Of a stretch of DNA of 51,578 nt, positions 39,735-49,240 are shown piece by piece. Where the stretch lies: contig UQIG01000014.1 of NCBI GenBank assembly GCA_900541135.1, forward strand, positions 1 to 51,578, given 5' to 3'. Every line of letters begins with the position of its first letter. The first letter of the stretch is position 1. This stretch comes from an uncultured Collinsella sp. GTDB lineage: Bacteria; Actinomycetota; Coriobacteriia; Coriobacteriales; Coriobacteriaceae. The notes below the pieces were generated by a model. The model made no database searches and was not told the origin of the DNA. It saw nothing but the letters and a program-made list of their open reading frames with translations. Position numbers and translations under genes: made by a program.

Positions 39735-40793
39735 ATGAATAGACTCGAATCTAACATATACATCTCAGAGCTGGATTCTGTTTGTAGCCAAGATCTCCCA
39801 TGGGAAAAACTAGCAGGGAAGACCCTTTCTCTTTCTGGCGCTACTGGAATGATAGGTTCATTTCTCATTGACGTTATTATGAGGAAAAATAGAATAAATC
39901 ACCTTGGTTGCCGCATCCTTGCTATCGGTAGAAGTGAGGAGAAAGCTCGAGCCAGGTTGCCTTATTTTGATAGTGCTTTATTTAAATTTGAGGAGGCGGA
40001 TGTTACCGAAAGAGGGGTAATGCCGTCAGCTCCTTCAGATTTTGTTATCCACCTTGCTAGCTCTACGCATCCACGTCAATATGCGAGTAACCCTGTCGGC
40101 ACTATTTCCTCAAATGTTGACGGACTTCATAATTTGCTTGAGTATTCCTCGGAACACGGTGCAAGACTGCTCTTCGCCTCTTCTGTTGAGGTGTATGGAG
40201 AAAACCGTGGAGATGTTGAACGATTTGACGAGGGGTATTGTGGATATATTGACTGCAATACTCTTCGTGCCTGCTATACGGAGTCCAAACGTCTTGGCGA
40301 GACTATGTGCCAGGCTTACCGTTCACAGAAATCTGTTGAAACTGTTATTGCTCGCATAGCCCGAGTATACGGACCAACTCTACTTCCCGATGATTCTAAG
40401 GCGCTCTCTCAGTTTATGCATAAAGCGCTTTGTCACCAAAATGTGGTGCTTAAGAGTAGCGGAACTCAACACTATTCATATTTACATGTTGCAGATGCTG
40501 TTTCCGGATTGCTTTACGCGCTGCTACTTGGTGTAGATGGCGCAGCATATAACCTTGCTGACCCCTCATCGGATGTCACCTTACGTGATCTGGCAATGAT
40601 GGTTGCTTCAGCCGGAGACGTTGAAGTTGTTTTTGATTTGCCAGATGCTGAGGAAGCAGCGGGTTACTCAAAAGCTTCGATCGCACTCATGGACGGTAGC
40701 AAAATGAGAGAACTTGGATGGATCCCATGTAAGGGAATAAAAGATGGTGTGGCTGAGACGCTTTCCGTTCTTCAAAACTTGGAGGCGGAATGA
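39735..40793 (+). CDS. NAD-dependent epimerase/dehydratase (extended SDR)
   Basis: A 352-residue nucleotide-sugar-type SDR. The NAD loop is LSGATGMIGSFL at about 33-44 (G-x-x-G-x-x-G), the catalytic pair Tyr-x-x-x-Lys is in ACYTESKRLGE, and Ser is in LLFASSVEVYGE. It may oxidise, reduce or epimerise an activated sugar or polyol used by the LicD/IspD pair. The substrate is undefined. The 4-base overlap with the GT2 gene (ATGA) shows tight coupling. Confidence 0.87.
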   Translation: MNRLESNIYISELDSVCSQDLPWEKLAGKTLSLSGATGMIGSFLIDVIMRKNRINHLGCRILAIGRSEEKARARLPYFDSALFKFEEADVTERGVMPSAPSDFVIHLASSTHPRQYASNPVGTISSNVDGLHNLLEYSSEHGARLLFASSVEVYGENRGDVERFDEGYCGYIDCNTLRACYTESKRLGETMCQAYRSQKSVETVIARIARVYGPTLLPDDSKALSQFMHKALCHQNVVLKSSGTQHYSYLHVADAVSGLLYALLLGVDGAAYNLADPSSDVTLRDLAMMVASAGDVEVVFDLPDAEEAAGYSKASIALMDGSKMRELGWIPCKGIKDGVAETLSVLQNLEAE

Positions 40794-41896
40794 GGAGCGC
40801 AAAGCTCGATATACAATCTAATCTAAATGGAGATGAGAAAGATCCTCTTGTTTCGATTGTTGTTCCCGTCTTTAATGCCCCGGTTAAAGCGCTTGAGAGA
40901 TGCCTCTTGTCGTTATTTAATCAAAGTTATTCCAATGTTGAATTCATTATCGTTGATGATGGAAGCGATGATGAGTGTTTAGCCGTTGAGCAGAGACTTG
41001 TATCGGCGGAGGCTCGTGCGCGAATTGTTAAGGGGGGTCATAAAGGCGTATCACACGCTAGAAACATCGGAATCCGCGAAGCTCAGGGCGAATGGGTTGC
41101 TTTTTCTGATTCTGACGATGAATTGGATCCTTTGTTTATTAATCAGGCTCTCCAGATTGCATTGGGAGAGAATGTCGATCTTGTCTCTGGTGGCGTCGCT
41201 TCTCTATATCTCGATGATTCTCCGACCGACGGCTGCGATGTGCTTGATTATTGCGTCCTTGATGAGTCTTGTGAATTAATGGCAGCACAACTTCAAATGC
41301 TTGGACATGTTAAGTATAGCTTCGAATCTTTGCCTGATTTTAAGGGTCGTGGACCTGTTGCAAAGCTTTATCGTGCTGATATTCTTGAGACCTTGCGTTT
41401 TGATGAGGGTATTCCCATCGGTGAAGATACGGTCTTTAATTTCCGGTTTATTGAGAAATGCAAATCGATGGCAATTGCTTCTAATGTCTGGTATTGGTAT
41501 TACCAATACAAGGGGTCTGCTGTTCATTCGATTGAGGTTGATCCATGGGAGCGCTCCATTACGGGAATCATGTCAACATGTTCATTAGAAGATGAACAGG
41601 TGCCATTTATTTCACGATGTGCTTTTTTAACCACCCAAGGTATTGAGAATTTTGTTCGAAACTCAGGTCTGATTGGGGCAAAAAAATCGAGTGTGCGGCT
41701 TCTTTCCTTTGCTTCCGATCAGGGGTGTTTTTCTGAGCATTGTTTCGAAGGTTACTGTCTTTCTCTCTGGCTTCAAGTATTCACGATTCTTTGTAAAAAA
41801 GGTTTCTTTACCTTTGCCTATCTATTTTGGGGATTAAGAACTGTAGTCAAAGTCCACCTAGCGGGGAAAGTTCTAATTGATAAGGACACGCATTAA
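40790..41896 (+). CDS. Glycosyltransferase family 2
   Basis: A 368-residue GT-A enzyme. LVSIVVPVFNAPVKALERCL (17-36) and FIIVDDGSDDE contain the nucleotide-binding aspartates, GVSHARNIGIREAQGEWVAF precedes the DxD-like SDSDDEL, and a catalytic Asp probably lies in GEDTVFNFR. The C-terminal third ends in a hydrophobic amphipathic stretch that may attach it to the membrane. It would add one sugar of the repeat unit on the cytoplasmic face. Confidence 0.9.
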   Translation: MRSAKLDIQSNLNGDEKDPLVSIVVPVFNAPVKALERCLLSLFNQSYSNVEFIIVDDGSDDECLAVEQRLVSAEARARIVKGGHKGVSHARNIGIREAQGEWVAFSDSDDELDPLFINQALQIALGENVDLVSGGVASLYLDDSPTDGCDVLDYCVLDESCELMAAQLQMLGHVKYSFESLPDFKGRGPVAKLYRADILETLRFDEGIPIGEDTVFNFRFIEKCKSMAIASNVWYWYYQYKGSAVHSIEVDPWERSITGIMSTCSLEDEQVPFISRCAFLTTQGIENFVRNSGLIGAKKSSVRLLSFASDQGCFSEHCFEGYCLSLWLQVFTILCKKGFFTFAYLFWGLRTVVKVHLAGKVLIDKDTH

Positions 41897-43134
41897 TGAG
41901 TGATATTGGAATAAATGGAAATGGAAAAACAGGCAATGCTGCCTCCGTTATTGGATGCATGAGCATAGGGGAGTTTGTATTCTACCTTGCTTACGCCTTG
42001 TATTTTTTCAGCTGCATTCTCGATCGAACGACATTCGTTGAATTTCTCTTTATTCCGGTTTCACTTTTGTCAAATATTCTCAGCCTGGCAATTCTTTGCC
42101 TTTTGATTTTTAAATTTATTCTTCAAAAGGCTTCTGTAAATGGCTGGCTAATGGCAGCACTTGTCGTTCTTGTTGGCTTTGTTTCATGGAGGAATTCGCA
42201 GGAAGGATGGTTATTTTGGCTTGCTCTCTTTATTGTCTGCTCTGAGGGCGTCAAATTGAATAAACTTGCGTTTATTTCACTTGTCCTGTCGATCATGATT
42301 CTAGTCATTGCGCCATTGTTTGCTGTCTCGGGTATTATTGAAAATCTAATTCTAATTCGCTCAGGTATTGCTCGTCAGTCGTTGGGCTTTACTCACCCTA
42401 ATATTTTCGGCATGTATGTTTTTCTCGCATGCACATCAATTTCTGTTCTGCGATTTGGAAAAACCCCTTTGTTCCAATCAATGCTGCTTATATCTGCTGC
42501 CATTCTAATTTTGGTTGTGTCGGATTCAAGATCAACAGCAATTCTTGCTGTTTTCCAAGTTTTACTATTGTTTGTTTTCTACAAAGTGGAAAACAAACGT
42601 TTAAGAAGAATCATTTCGATAGGTTTTGTTATCGCCGTTGTTTTGATTGTTTTCATTAGCTTTTATTTTATGGTTAACTATAACCCAGCTCGCTCAATAG
42701 ATTCAGTTTTGAATAACCTTTTATCGGGAAGATTGAGATTGGCTCATGGCTATTATCAGATGAAGGGTCTCTCGCTATTTGGTACAAATTATATTGATAG
42801 TCCTGTAATCTATTGGGAAAATGGTAAACCGTACCATTTCGTCGTTGATAACGCGTACTGCCATTTGATTTTGCGTTACGGTATTATTCCGTCTGCGTTA
42901 TTTTTAATTGGACTATTTTCACTTTTAATTAAAATGGTTCGCCAAAATCAATGGGACTCACTCTTGTTCGGTATTGTTTTAATGTCGGTATACGGTCTTA
43001 CCGAAACTTTGGGTGTTCGCATCGAATGTAATTATTTTCTTTTTGCAATCGGACCCGAGCTTCCCTTTTCTCTATCCAAAGTCGATAAGAGGGAAGTCGG
43101 TTTTCAAAAATATGCTGGAGTGCCGCATGAGTAG
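41896..43134 (+). CDS. O-antigen/capsule polymerase-like membrane protein (Wzy-like)
   Basis: A 412-residue protein with about ten hydrophobic segments and a larger extracytoplasmic loop around residues 290-325 (NPARSIDSVLNNLLSGRLRL through YHFVVDNAYCH). GFTHPNIFGMYVFLA and the loop residues RLRLAH and DNAY are typical of the O-antigen ligase/Wzy-type polymerases. Assignment rests on topology, length and location next to a flippase, as sequence conservation in this family is low. TAATG overlap with the GT2 stop. Confidence 0.75.
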   Translation: MSDIGINGNGKTGNAASVIGCMSIGEFVFYLAYALYFFSCILDRTTFVEFLFIPVSLLSNILSLAILCLLIFKFILQKASVNGWLMAALVVLVGFVSWRNSQEGWLFWLALFIVCSEGVKLNKLAFISLVLSIMILVIAPLFAVSGIIENLILIRSGIARQSLGFTHPNIFGMYVFLACTSISVLRFGKTPLFQSMLLISAAILILVVSDSRSTAILAVFQVLLLFVFYKVENKRLRRIISIGFVIAVVLIVFISFYFMVNYNPARSIDSVLNNLLSGRLRLAHGYYQMKGLSLFGTNYIDSPVIYWENGKPYHFVVDNAYCHLILRYGIIPSALFLIGLFSLLIKMVRQNQWDSLLFGIVLMSVYGLTETLGVRIECNYFLFAIGPELPFSLSKVDKREVGFQKYAGVPHE

Positions 43135-44557
43135 TATCGTGACGCGAAAAACCGATGTGATATGGAATTACATTGGGACAATAGTTTCGATGGCAAGTGG
43201 TTTCATCCTTCTTCCGTTGCTTATGCGCTTTCTCTCTGATGAGGAATTGGGACTTTGGTATGTCTACATTGCTCTCTCTAATTTCGCCATGCTCTTTGAG
43301 TTTGGTTTTAATCCAACGTTTGCGCGAAATATCGTATATGTAGTGAGTGGTGCCCGCCGTCTTTCCGTTAAGGGGTGTGATAAGGAATCAGTTGAAGATG
43401 GCATCGATTGGCATCTTTTGAACACGGTAATTAAGGCTTCCAAAGTTATATACGCGATTCTTGCGGTCGTTGTGTTGCTTCTGCTTTCTACGGCTGGCTC
43501 AGCTTATATTTTCTTTGTTGCTTCGAATATGAATCCTGCTGACGTTTGGCTTTCATGGGCACTCTTCTGTGTTTCAATTTTCCTTAATCTCTATTTTCTT
43601 TGGTCGATCACGGTATTAAGAGGATACGGAGATATTGCTGGAGAAAATAAGGCGGTCGTAATTGGTAGAGTAGGACAGCTCTTTATCAGTGGCGTTTTGC
43701 TCGTTGCGGGCTTTGGGCTTGTTGGCGCATCTATTGGGTTTCTTATGAATGCTGTGCTTCTTAGGGTTTCTGCCTTAATTATGCTTAGGAAACATCGAGA
43801 GATCGAAGATGGACGACGTTCGGATAAGTTGTCGGTAAACTTCTCTTCAATTCAGGATATTTTTTCGACCATTTTCCATGTCGCATGGCGTGATGGCTTG
43901 GTTCAGCTTTCTCTTTATGCTTCCACTCAAGCCATGAGTATTTTGAGTTCCATATTTCTTGGCCTATCCGAGACGGGCACCTATTCTATTCTGCTGCAGT
44001 TTGCAAATGCAATTTATAATTTTGCATCTACGTATCCAAAGTCTTTTTATCCTGCGATGCAGTCAGCTTATGCGGAGGGTGAATCTGGTAATCAGAGGAA
44101 ATTTGTATCGACTGGGATTGTAGGTTACTGGATGCTGTTTATGCTTGGAACCGCTGGGGTCTGTGTTGTTATTTTTCCTCTCTTGCCATTATTCAAGCCT
44201 GGCATCGATATTGACTATGCTTTGTTTCTTGTAATGTGCTTGTATGTGGGGCTTCTTCAGCAGCATTCTATTTTTTGCAATTACATTATCAGCATGAACG
44301 AGATTCCTTATATGTGGGGATATATTATTGCATCCATTATTGGCTGCGCTCTTGTGTGTCTGTTTTCTGGTCTTTTTGGTATGGGGGCTTGGGGCATCAT
44401 ATTGGGCCAGGGAATTTCCCAGCTAGCCTATAACAATTGGAAATGGCCTGTGTACCTATGCAAGAAACTGGGAAGCTCTTATCACGAGATTATCAAAGAG
44501 GGCGTTCAATTGTGGATTACTAAATTTGTTAGCCGTTTTAGTAGATCGCGGGCATAG
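43127..44557 (+). CDS. Polysaccharide flippase (Wzx/MATE-like)
   Basis: A 476-residue membrane protein with about 12-14 helices. WNYIGTIVSMASGFILLPLL at the start, then GLWYVYIALSNFAMLFEFGF, is the usual polysaccharide biosynthesis protein N-terminus. It should flip undecaprenyl-linked repeat units across the membrane before polymerisation. The ATG at 43127 overlaps the end of the polymerase gene by 8 bases and has GGAG upstream; an ORF start at 43013 was rejected because it overlaps by 122 bases. Last gene of the AT-rich operon. Confidence 0.83.
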   Translation: MSSIVTRKTDVIWNYIGTIVSMASGFILLPLLMRFLSDEELGLWYVYIALSNFAMLFEFGFNPTFARNIVYVVSGARRLSVKGCDKESVEDGIDWHLLNTVIKASKVIYAILAVVVLLLLSTAGSAYIFFVASNMNPADVWLSWALFCVSIFLNLYFLWSITVLRGYGDIAGENKAVVIGRVGQLFISGVLLVAGFGLVGASIGFLMNAVLLRVSALIMLRKHREIEDGRRSDKLSVNFSSIQDIFSTIFHVAWRDGLVQLSLYASTQAMSILSSIFLGLSETGTYSILLQFANAIYNFASTYPKSFYPAMQSAYAEGESGNQRKFVSTGIVGYWMLFMLGTAGVCVVIFPLLPLFKPGIDIDYALFLVMCLYVGLLQQHSIFCNYIISMNEIPYMWGYIIASIIGCALVCLFSGLFGMGAWGIILGQGISQLAYNNWKWPVYLCKKLGSSYHEIIKEGVQLWITKFVSRFSRSRA

Positions 44558-44630
44558 CGAAGCTCTATTAAATTCAGTCCGGCTTTTGCCATCTTCATAT
44601 TTTATTTCACTCTATTTGCATGAATGGGTT

Positions 44631-44663
44631 GGGCATCGGCGAAGGTCGGTGCCCTGCTTTTTT
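44631..44663 (+). terminator. Terminator of the polysaccharide operon
   Basis: GGGCATCGGC pairs with GTCGGTGCCC (10 pairs, two G-U) and is followed by TGCTTTTTT, 73 bases after the flippase stop. Confidence 0.85.
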
Positions 44664-44695
44664 CGAACAGAAACGTCGACTCAACTGTTGTAAAT

Positions 44696-44729
44696 AATGG
44701 GGATGCAGATCTGTTCTAGCATCCCCATT
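44696..44729. terminator. Bidirectional terminator between flippase and glf
   Basis: AATGGGGATGC and GCATCCCCATT are exact 11-bp complements over a 12-nt loop, located between two convergent genes. Confidence 0.7.
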
Positions 44730-44772
44730 AATTAATTTATATTGATTGACGCGATGACTCTCGAATGGTTAA

Positions 44773-45897
44773 CTACGCCTCTGTCGGCTCCACGCCCAGC
44801 TCGTTGCGGACGAGCTCGAAGGCGGCGGCGATGGCCTTGTCCATGTCGTAGTACTTGTAGCCGCCCAGGCGACCGGCGAAGACCACGTCGCCCTCCTGCG
44901 CCGCCAGCTCCTCGTACTGCCTGTACAGGGCCTCGTTCCTGGCGTCGTTGATGGGGTAGTAGGGCTCGTCGCCGGGCTTCCAGTCCGCCGGGTACTCGCG
45001 CGTGATGACGGTCTTGTCCTGCGTGCCGAACTCGAAGTGCTTGTGCTCGATGATGCGGGTATAGGGGACCTCTCGCTCTGTGTAGTTGACCACGGCCACG
45101 CCCTGGTGGTCGGCCTCGTCGAGCGTCTCGGTCTCGAAGCGCAGGCTGCGGTACTCGAGCGCGCCCAGCTTAAAGTCGTAGAACGCGTCGATGGGGCCGC
45201 AGTAGATCGTCCTGGCGGCGATATCTGGCTCGGCGGCGGCCAGCTCCTTGTACTCCACGCCGCAGCGCACCTCGACGCCCTCGAGCATGTTGGCGACCAT
45301 CTTGGTGTAGCCGCCCATGGGGATGCCCTGGTAGCGGTCGTTGAAGTAGTTGTTGTCGTAGGTGAAGCGGCAGGGGAGGCGCTTGATGATGCTGGCGGGC
45401 AGGTCCTTGCAGTCGCGGCCCCACTGCTTCTCGGTGTAACCCTTCACAAGCGTCTCGAAGATGTCACGGCCGACGAGCGACAGCGCCTGCTCCTCGAGGT
45501 TTGCCGGCTCGCCGATGTTCTCGGCGGCCACCTGCTCGGCGATCTTGGCGCGGGCGTCGGCCGGCGTGACGACGCCCGGCCACATCTTGGCGAAGGTGTT
45601 CATGTTGAAGGGCATGTTGTACATGCTGCCGTGGAAGTTGGCGACCGGCGAGTTGACGTAGTTGTTGAACTCGGCGAAGCGGTTGACGTAGTCCCAGACG
45701 TCCCTCATGGAGGTGTGGAAGATGTGCGCGCCGTAGCGGTGGACCTGGATGCCCTCGACGTCCTCGGTGTAGACGTTGCCGGCGATGTGGTCGCGGCGGT
45801 CGATGACCAGGACCGACTTGCCGGCGCGCCTGGCGGCGTTGGCGAAGACGGCGCCCGAGAGGCCGGCGCCGACGACGAGGTAATCGTACTGGGACAT
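44773..45897 (-). CDS. glf: UDP-galactopyranose mutase
   Basis: Flavoenzyme interconverting UDP-galactopyranose and UDP-galactofuranose. 374 residues. FAD loop YLVVGAGLSGAVFANAA (5-21), DRRDHIAGNVYTE and HRYGAHIFHTS are diagnostic; the lid residues and GRLGGYKYYDMDKAI near the end complete the family pattern. AAGGAGC precedes the ATG at 45897. It converges on the polysaccharide operon and supplies galactofuranose for it (inference). Its GC-rich codon use contrasts with the AT-rich operon, so it was probably acquired or maintained separately. Confidence 0.95.
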   Translation of the reverse strand: MSQYDYLVVGAGLSGAVFANAARRAGKSVLVIDRRDHIAGNVYTEDVEGIQVHRYGAHIFHTSMRDVWDYVNRFAEFNNYVNSPVANFHGSMYNMPFNMNTFAKMWPGVVTPADARAKIAEQVAAENIGEPANLEEQALSLVGRDIFETLVKGYTEKQWGRDCKDLPASIIKRLPCRFTYDNNYFNDRYQGIPMGGYTKMVANMLEGVEVRCGVEYKELAAAEPDIAARTIYCGPIDAFYDFKLGALEYRSLRFETETLDEADHQGVAVVNYTEREVPYTRIIEHKHFEFGTQDKTVITREYPADWKPGDEPYYPINDARNEALYRQYEELAAQEGDVVFAGRLGGYKYYDMDKAIAAAFELVRNELGVEPTEA

Positions 45898-46408
45898 GGA
45901 TGTGCTCCTTTTGATTTGGCGTTGGGTGGGGTTGGCGGAACAAGTGCAGCTGATTGAGTTGTGCTGGTGAGTTAGTTCCAATTGGTAGTTTAGCAGATGG
46001 GATTGGTCTTAATCCAAAGGGCTTGATCCTTGTTTTGATCTGTGCCATCTGAACACCTGGCCCTGACTTTCAGCTTCATCATTGGGGTGCTCAGCTGGAA
46101 ATGGAGAAGCGCTCAGTCGATATTGCGCATGGGCAACCTGGACAGGCTTTGTCTCGGTGCCCTTTTGTTATTGGTGGTCTGCACGCGACGTTGACACGTC
46201 TTAATCGCGCGCATGCCGACTTGGGATCTTCGTTGAAAACGCTGGTGCAAGGGCGGCGCCCTACCGACACCGGTATGATATTTACCGCGCTAATCGGTCA
46301 TGATTGGCGGCGCTTCAATCGGCCGTATTCTCAAATCGGCGCTGCAGCTATTGCAGGCTGACACCGCTAGCGTTTTGATCGATAGCGGCCCTTCGCGATT
46401 GAACACTT
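45898..46408. other. Gap between glf and the NACHT gene, no credible gene
   Basis: An 86-codon plus-strand ORF (46101-46361) has no ribosome site and no recognisable family. The stretch 46231-46268 resembles 49554-49591 on the far side of the NACHT gene (29 of 38 bases identical, no gaps). A GGATT-N6-AATCC dyad lies upstream of glf. I see no other feature. Confidence 0.5.
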
Positions 46409-49240
46409 CTAGCTTAGTTTGAAGAGCTTCTCTAACTCTTTTTGAATGCTATTCCGAACATTGTTATGCACAAATGCAGGCTCGCATAAAAGTTCTGCAC
46501 TGCCATAAGTATGCTCACAATAATAGTTGCCGGGTCTTCCTAAAAGCCTCTCAGTGCGTAGGCAGTTTTCAGCTTGTGTTTCAAAATCGTTTTTGAAATG
46601 GCCTTCTTGAGAATTATCTTTCGTAATAGCTACCTTGATTTCTTCTTCACTTTCGACGGGAGATAGTGAGACTCGAATCAGCCTGTCTTGAGGGTATTCA
46701 CCTTTTTCGGCAGGCTTGATACTTGCTTTCAGGCTAAAGGGTCCATCGGCATAGGCGGGTAGATATTTTCCAATATCCTCCATAAAAGTCTTGATGAATT
46801 GTCTGTAAGATTTCTCGCATTCGGCAAGGATGAATTTGCACCACGATGCACAAAGCTGATCTGTATATAAATCCCAAACCCAATGGTAGCCTTTGCCTAA
46901 ATTATCTGGTAAGGGAGGAAGATACTGCAGAGGGGCTTCTTGATCTAGCTCAAGTATCCGGGCTAGGGCGGGTACTACTGAAATCGGTATATCTATGTTC
47001 GCAACATTGATGAAGTAAATTGGCTTCCCGATGAGCGCCTGGTCAATCTCCTTTGCCGTGCTGTTGCGTAGGCTGGGCTTCCGAGGCCGCCCTGTGCTTT
47101 CCCCGATATTGATTCGGCTTTTTCTAAGTGCTTCTTCCACAAACCCGACTTTCATGGGCAATGGTTCGAAAAGCACGGTCTCTGCTGAGTTGAAAAAGTC
47201 TTTTAGATCATCGTTTATCATTGAGATGGATAGCTCTCTAGCGCAATCTACCCCTTCGTAGAGCCTATCTATTCGATAGACATGGGTTTCCGGTTGATCT
47301 GATGATCTTATCGAAATAAGGGGTACGATGAATCCATCTGCGGTTTTCATTATCGGCCCCTGCGCATCATCGGTAATTCTGAGGCTTATGTTTTCCTCTC
47401 CAGGATGCTTTTCTTTTAGTGTGATTCGGGCCACTGTGCTTTCAGCGCTATAACTCATTTCCATGCGTATCGGTGCGTCTGGTGAAGATAGAGTATGCCG
47501 GAACGGTATATAGGGCTTCATTTTTCTCAGATAGCGGTCAGTAATGTTCGTATAGGTTTTAAGTGTTTGCTCTGCAATTTTAGTCAGTTCATCCCGGCTC
47601 AATCGAGCTTCTAACTCACCCGAGAGGTTCATGCGTCCTTTCAAGCATTTCATGAATAAAGGAAGATCGTTGTTTTCGAGATGATCGAGAATTGCTGTTT
47701 GTTTTGAAGCGTCTGTTGTGCAGCCGCATAGTATTACAAAGAAGTTCTCCAGCAACGGGTTTTTGAGGCATTGGTTGCAGTAAGTAATAATTGTTGTAAT
47801 CGACTGACTTGAAAGGAATTTTGCTGCTAAGTATTCCTGGAGAACTGAATGTGAAAAATCCACCACGCCATTGGTAATACTCAGGAGGCCAGATCCCTTT
47901 CCTGCTTGCTCTATGCGCTCGGCTTCGGATGGCGTTTGCTTGGTCAGAAGGAAAACCCTCAATGGCTTGGGGCTTTCTTCTGTCATGCACTTCAAGGTGT
48001 AAGATCCAAGCTGATATTTAAGATAATCGGAATCAAGCTCATCACTAGAAGCAATCTTGGCTTCGATCATTGAGTCAATACATGACTCAAAAATGGTTGC
48101 GAGATTCCTAGGCGCTGAATAAGTTCCTTTCTTTAAGAAGTATTCTGCTAAACAGGAAAGACGTAGCGGGTTATGCATTAGCTCTCGTCCAGTATTGCTT
48201 AGATTTGTTAGTATGCTACCCGGAGAGTCGATTCCTCTTTGTTTAAGATAGGAGATCATGTCCTCGTCGTTGAATTCTTGCAAACGCATGCCCTGAATAC
48301 CGATACGCTCGCAATCTTTTTCGAAACGCGAGGAGCAAATGAGAGGGGTATTTGCATCATCTGCGTATTGTGCCAACTCATCAAAGAAAAGGTCCCTGTC
48401 GCGTCGAACTTCATCTAGGCCGTCTACGATGAGCCTAAAGATTGAAATGTTGTCCCTTATAAGCGATATAGCCGCCTCGGATGCATTGCCAATGACTTCT
48501 TTTGCTATGCCCTCAATTAGACTTGAATAGCGGCGCGACCAACCTCGTGCTTCAAGGAATACTGGGGCTTCGTTTCGTTTGCGGCCGAGCCAATCTTTTG
48601 CAAGTTCTGCTGTGATATTTTTCAGCAATTCGCTTTTGCCCGCGCCGGGATCTGCGTAGATGAGTGTTGGTTTCTGGTTGGTTAATATGTCTGTCTGCTG
48701 AACGGACGCCGATGAGCCGTTAATGAATAAACGCCTTGAAACGTTTGACCCGTTGCCGCCTTTTGCTAATCTGGCGCAGTAGCTTGATAGATATCGAAAC
48801 AGCTGTGCTTGATCCAGTCGATTTGTCCCTAGAGCCCCGGAGATGGTATCGAGCTTCCTGCGAATAGCTTCGGTTCCCTCGGCGGCTTTCCTTGCCGCAA
48901 GAGACTCTTCTCCTGTAGCCATAATTATATTTACGGAGTTCCAGAATTCTTCAACAAAATCGTAGGCAGTTTTATCGAACTTGTCGCCGAGAAAAGTCCG
49001 TATTGCTTCATCCTTGTCTTTATCGAGGCAGCTGCGATGGGCCAATAGCTCTTCGACAAGATGAACATCTCTGAATTTCTGCGACAAATCAACGCTGGTG
49101 AGAATCATTGCTGCGCGCATAGCGGTTTCTTCGATAAGCTTTTCTACTTCCCGCCTTTTATTGATGCCTTGAATTTGTAATTTGCCCCAGTCAATAAACC
49201 GAGAAACCGCCTCTGATCCGACAAGGTCAATTGGATCCAT
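46409..49240 (-). CDS. NACHT-domain NTPase, candidate bNACHT anti-phage protein
   Basis: A 943-residue STAND ATPase. Residues 1-190 are helical and unassigned, where an effector or adaptor would be. The NACHT module runs from about 190: Walker A DPGAGKS (197-203), Walker B IVDGLDE (271-277) with the NACHT-type small residue and acidic pair, sensor 1 LICSSR (about 300-305), then a winged-helix region with MHNPLRLSCLAEYFLKKG and FSHSVLQEYLAAKFL, both usual in bacterial NACHT proteins. Residues about 560-943 match no family I know and lack leucine-rich or TPR repeats, so they may be a new sensor. It is a single gene with AT-richer codons beside an insertion sequence, as in defence islands. bNACHT proteins protect bacteria from phages; this role is inferred. 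Confidence 0.83.
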   Translation of the reverse strand: MDPIDLVGSEAVSRFIDWGKLQIQGINKRREVEKLIEETAMRAAMILTSVDLSQKFRDVHLVEELLAHRSCLDKDKDEAIRTFLGDKFDKTAYDFVEEFWNSVNIIMATGEESLAARKAAEGTEAIRRKLDTISGALGTNRLDQAQLFRYLSSYCARLAKGGNGSNVSRRLFINGSSASVQQTDILTNQKPTLIYADPGAGKSELLKNITAELAKDWLGRKRNEAPVFLEARGWSRRYSSLIEGIAKEVIGNASEAAISLIRDNISIFRLIVDGLDEVRRDRDLFFDELAQYADDANTPLICSSRFEKDCERIGIQGMRLQEFNDEDMISYLKQRGIDSPGSILTNLSNTGRELMHNPLRLSCLAEYFLKKGTYSAPRNLATIFESCIDSMIEAKIASSDELDSDYLKYQLGSYTLKCMTEESPKPLRVFLLTKQTPSEAERIEQAGKGSGLLSITNGVVDFSHSVLQEYLAAKFLSSQSITTIITYCNQCLKNPLLENFFVILCGCTTDASKQTAILDHLENNDLPLFMKCLKGRMNLSGELEARLSRDELTKIAEQTLKTYTNITDRYLRKMKPYIPFRHTLSSPDAPIRMEMSYSAESTVARITLKEKHPGEENISLRITDDAQGPIMKTADGFIVPLISIRSSDQPETHVYRIDRLYEGVDCARELSISMINDDLKDFFNSAETVLFEPLPMKVGFVEEALRKSRINIGESTGRPRKPSLRNSTAKEIDQALIGKPIYFINVANIDIPISVVPALARILELDQEAPLQYLPPLPDNLGKGYHWVWDLYTDQLCASWCKFILAECEKSYRQFIKTFMEDIGKYLPAYADGPFSLKASIKPAEKGEYPQDRLIRVSLSPVESEEEIKVAITKDNSQEGHFKNDFETQAENCLRTERLLGRPGNYYCEHTYGSAELLCEPAFVHNNVRNSIQKELEKLFKLS

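Noticed and set aside
46101..46361. 86-codon ORF between glf and the NACHT gene
   Set aside because: No ribosome site, no family resemblance, codon use unlike neighbours.
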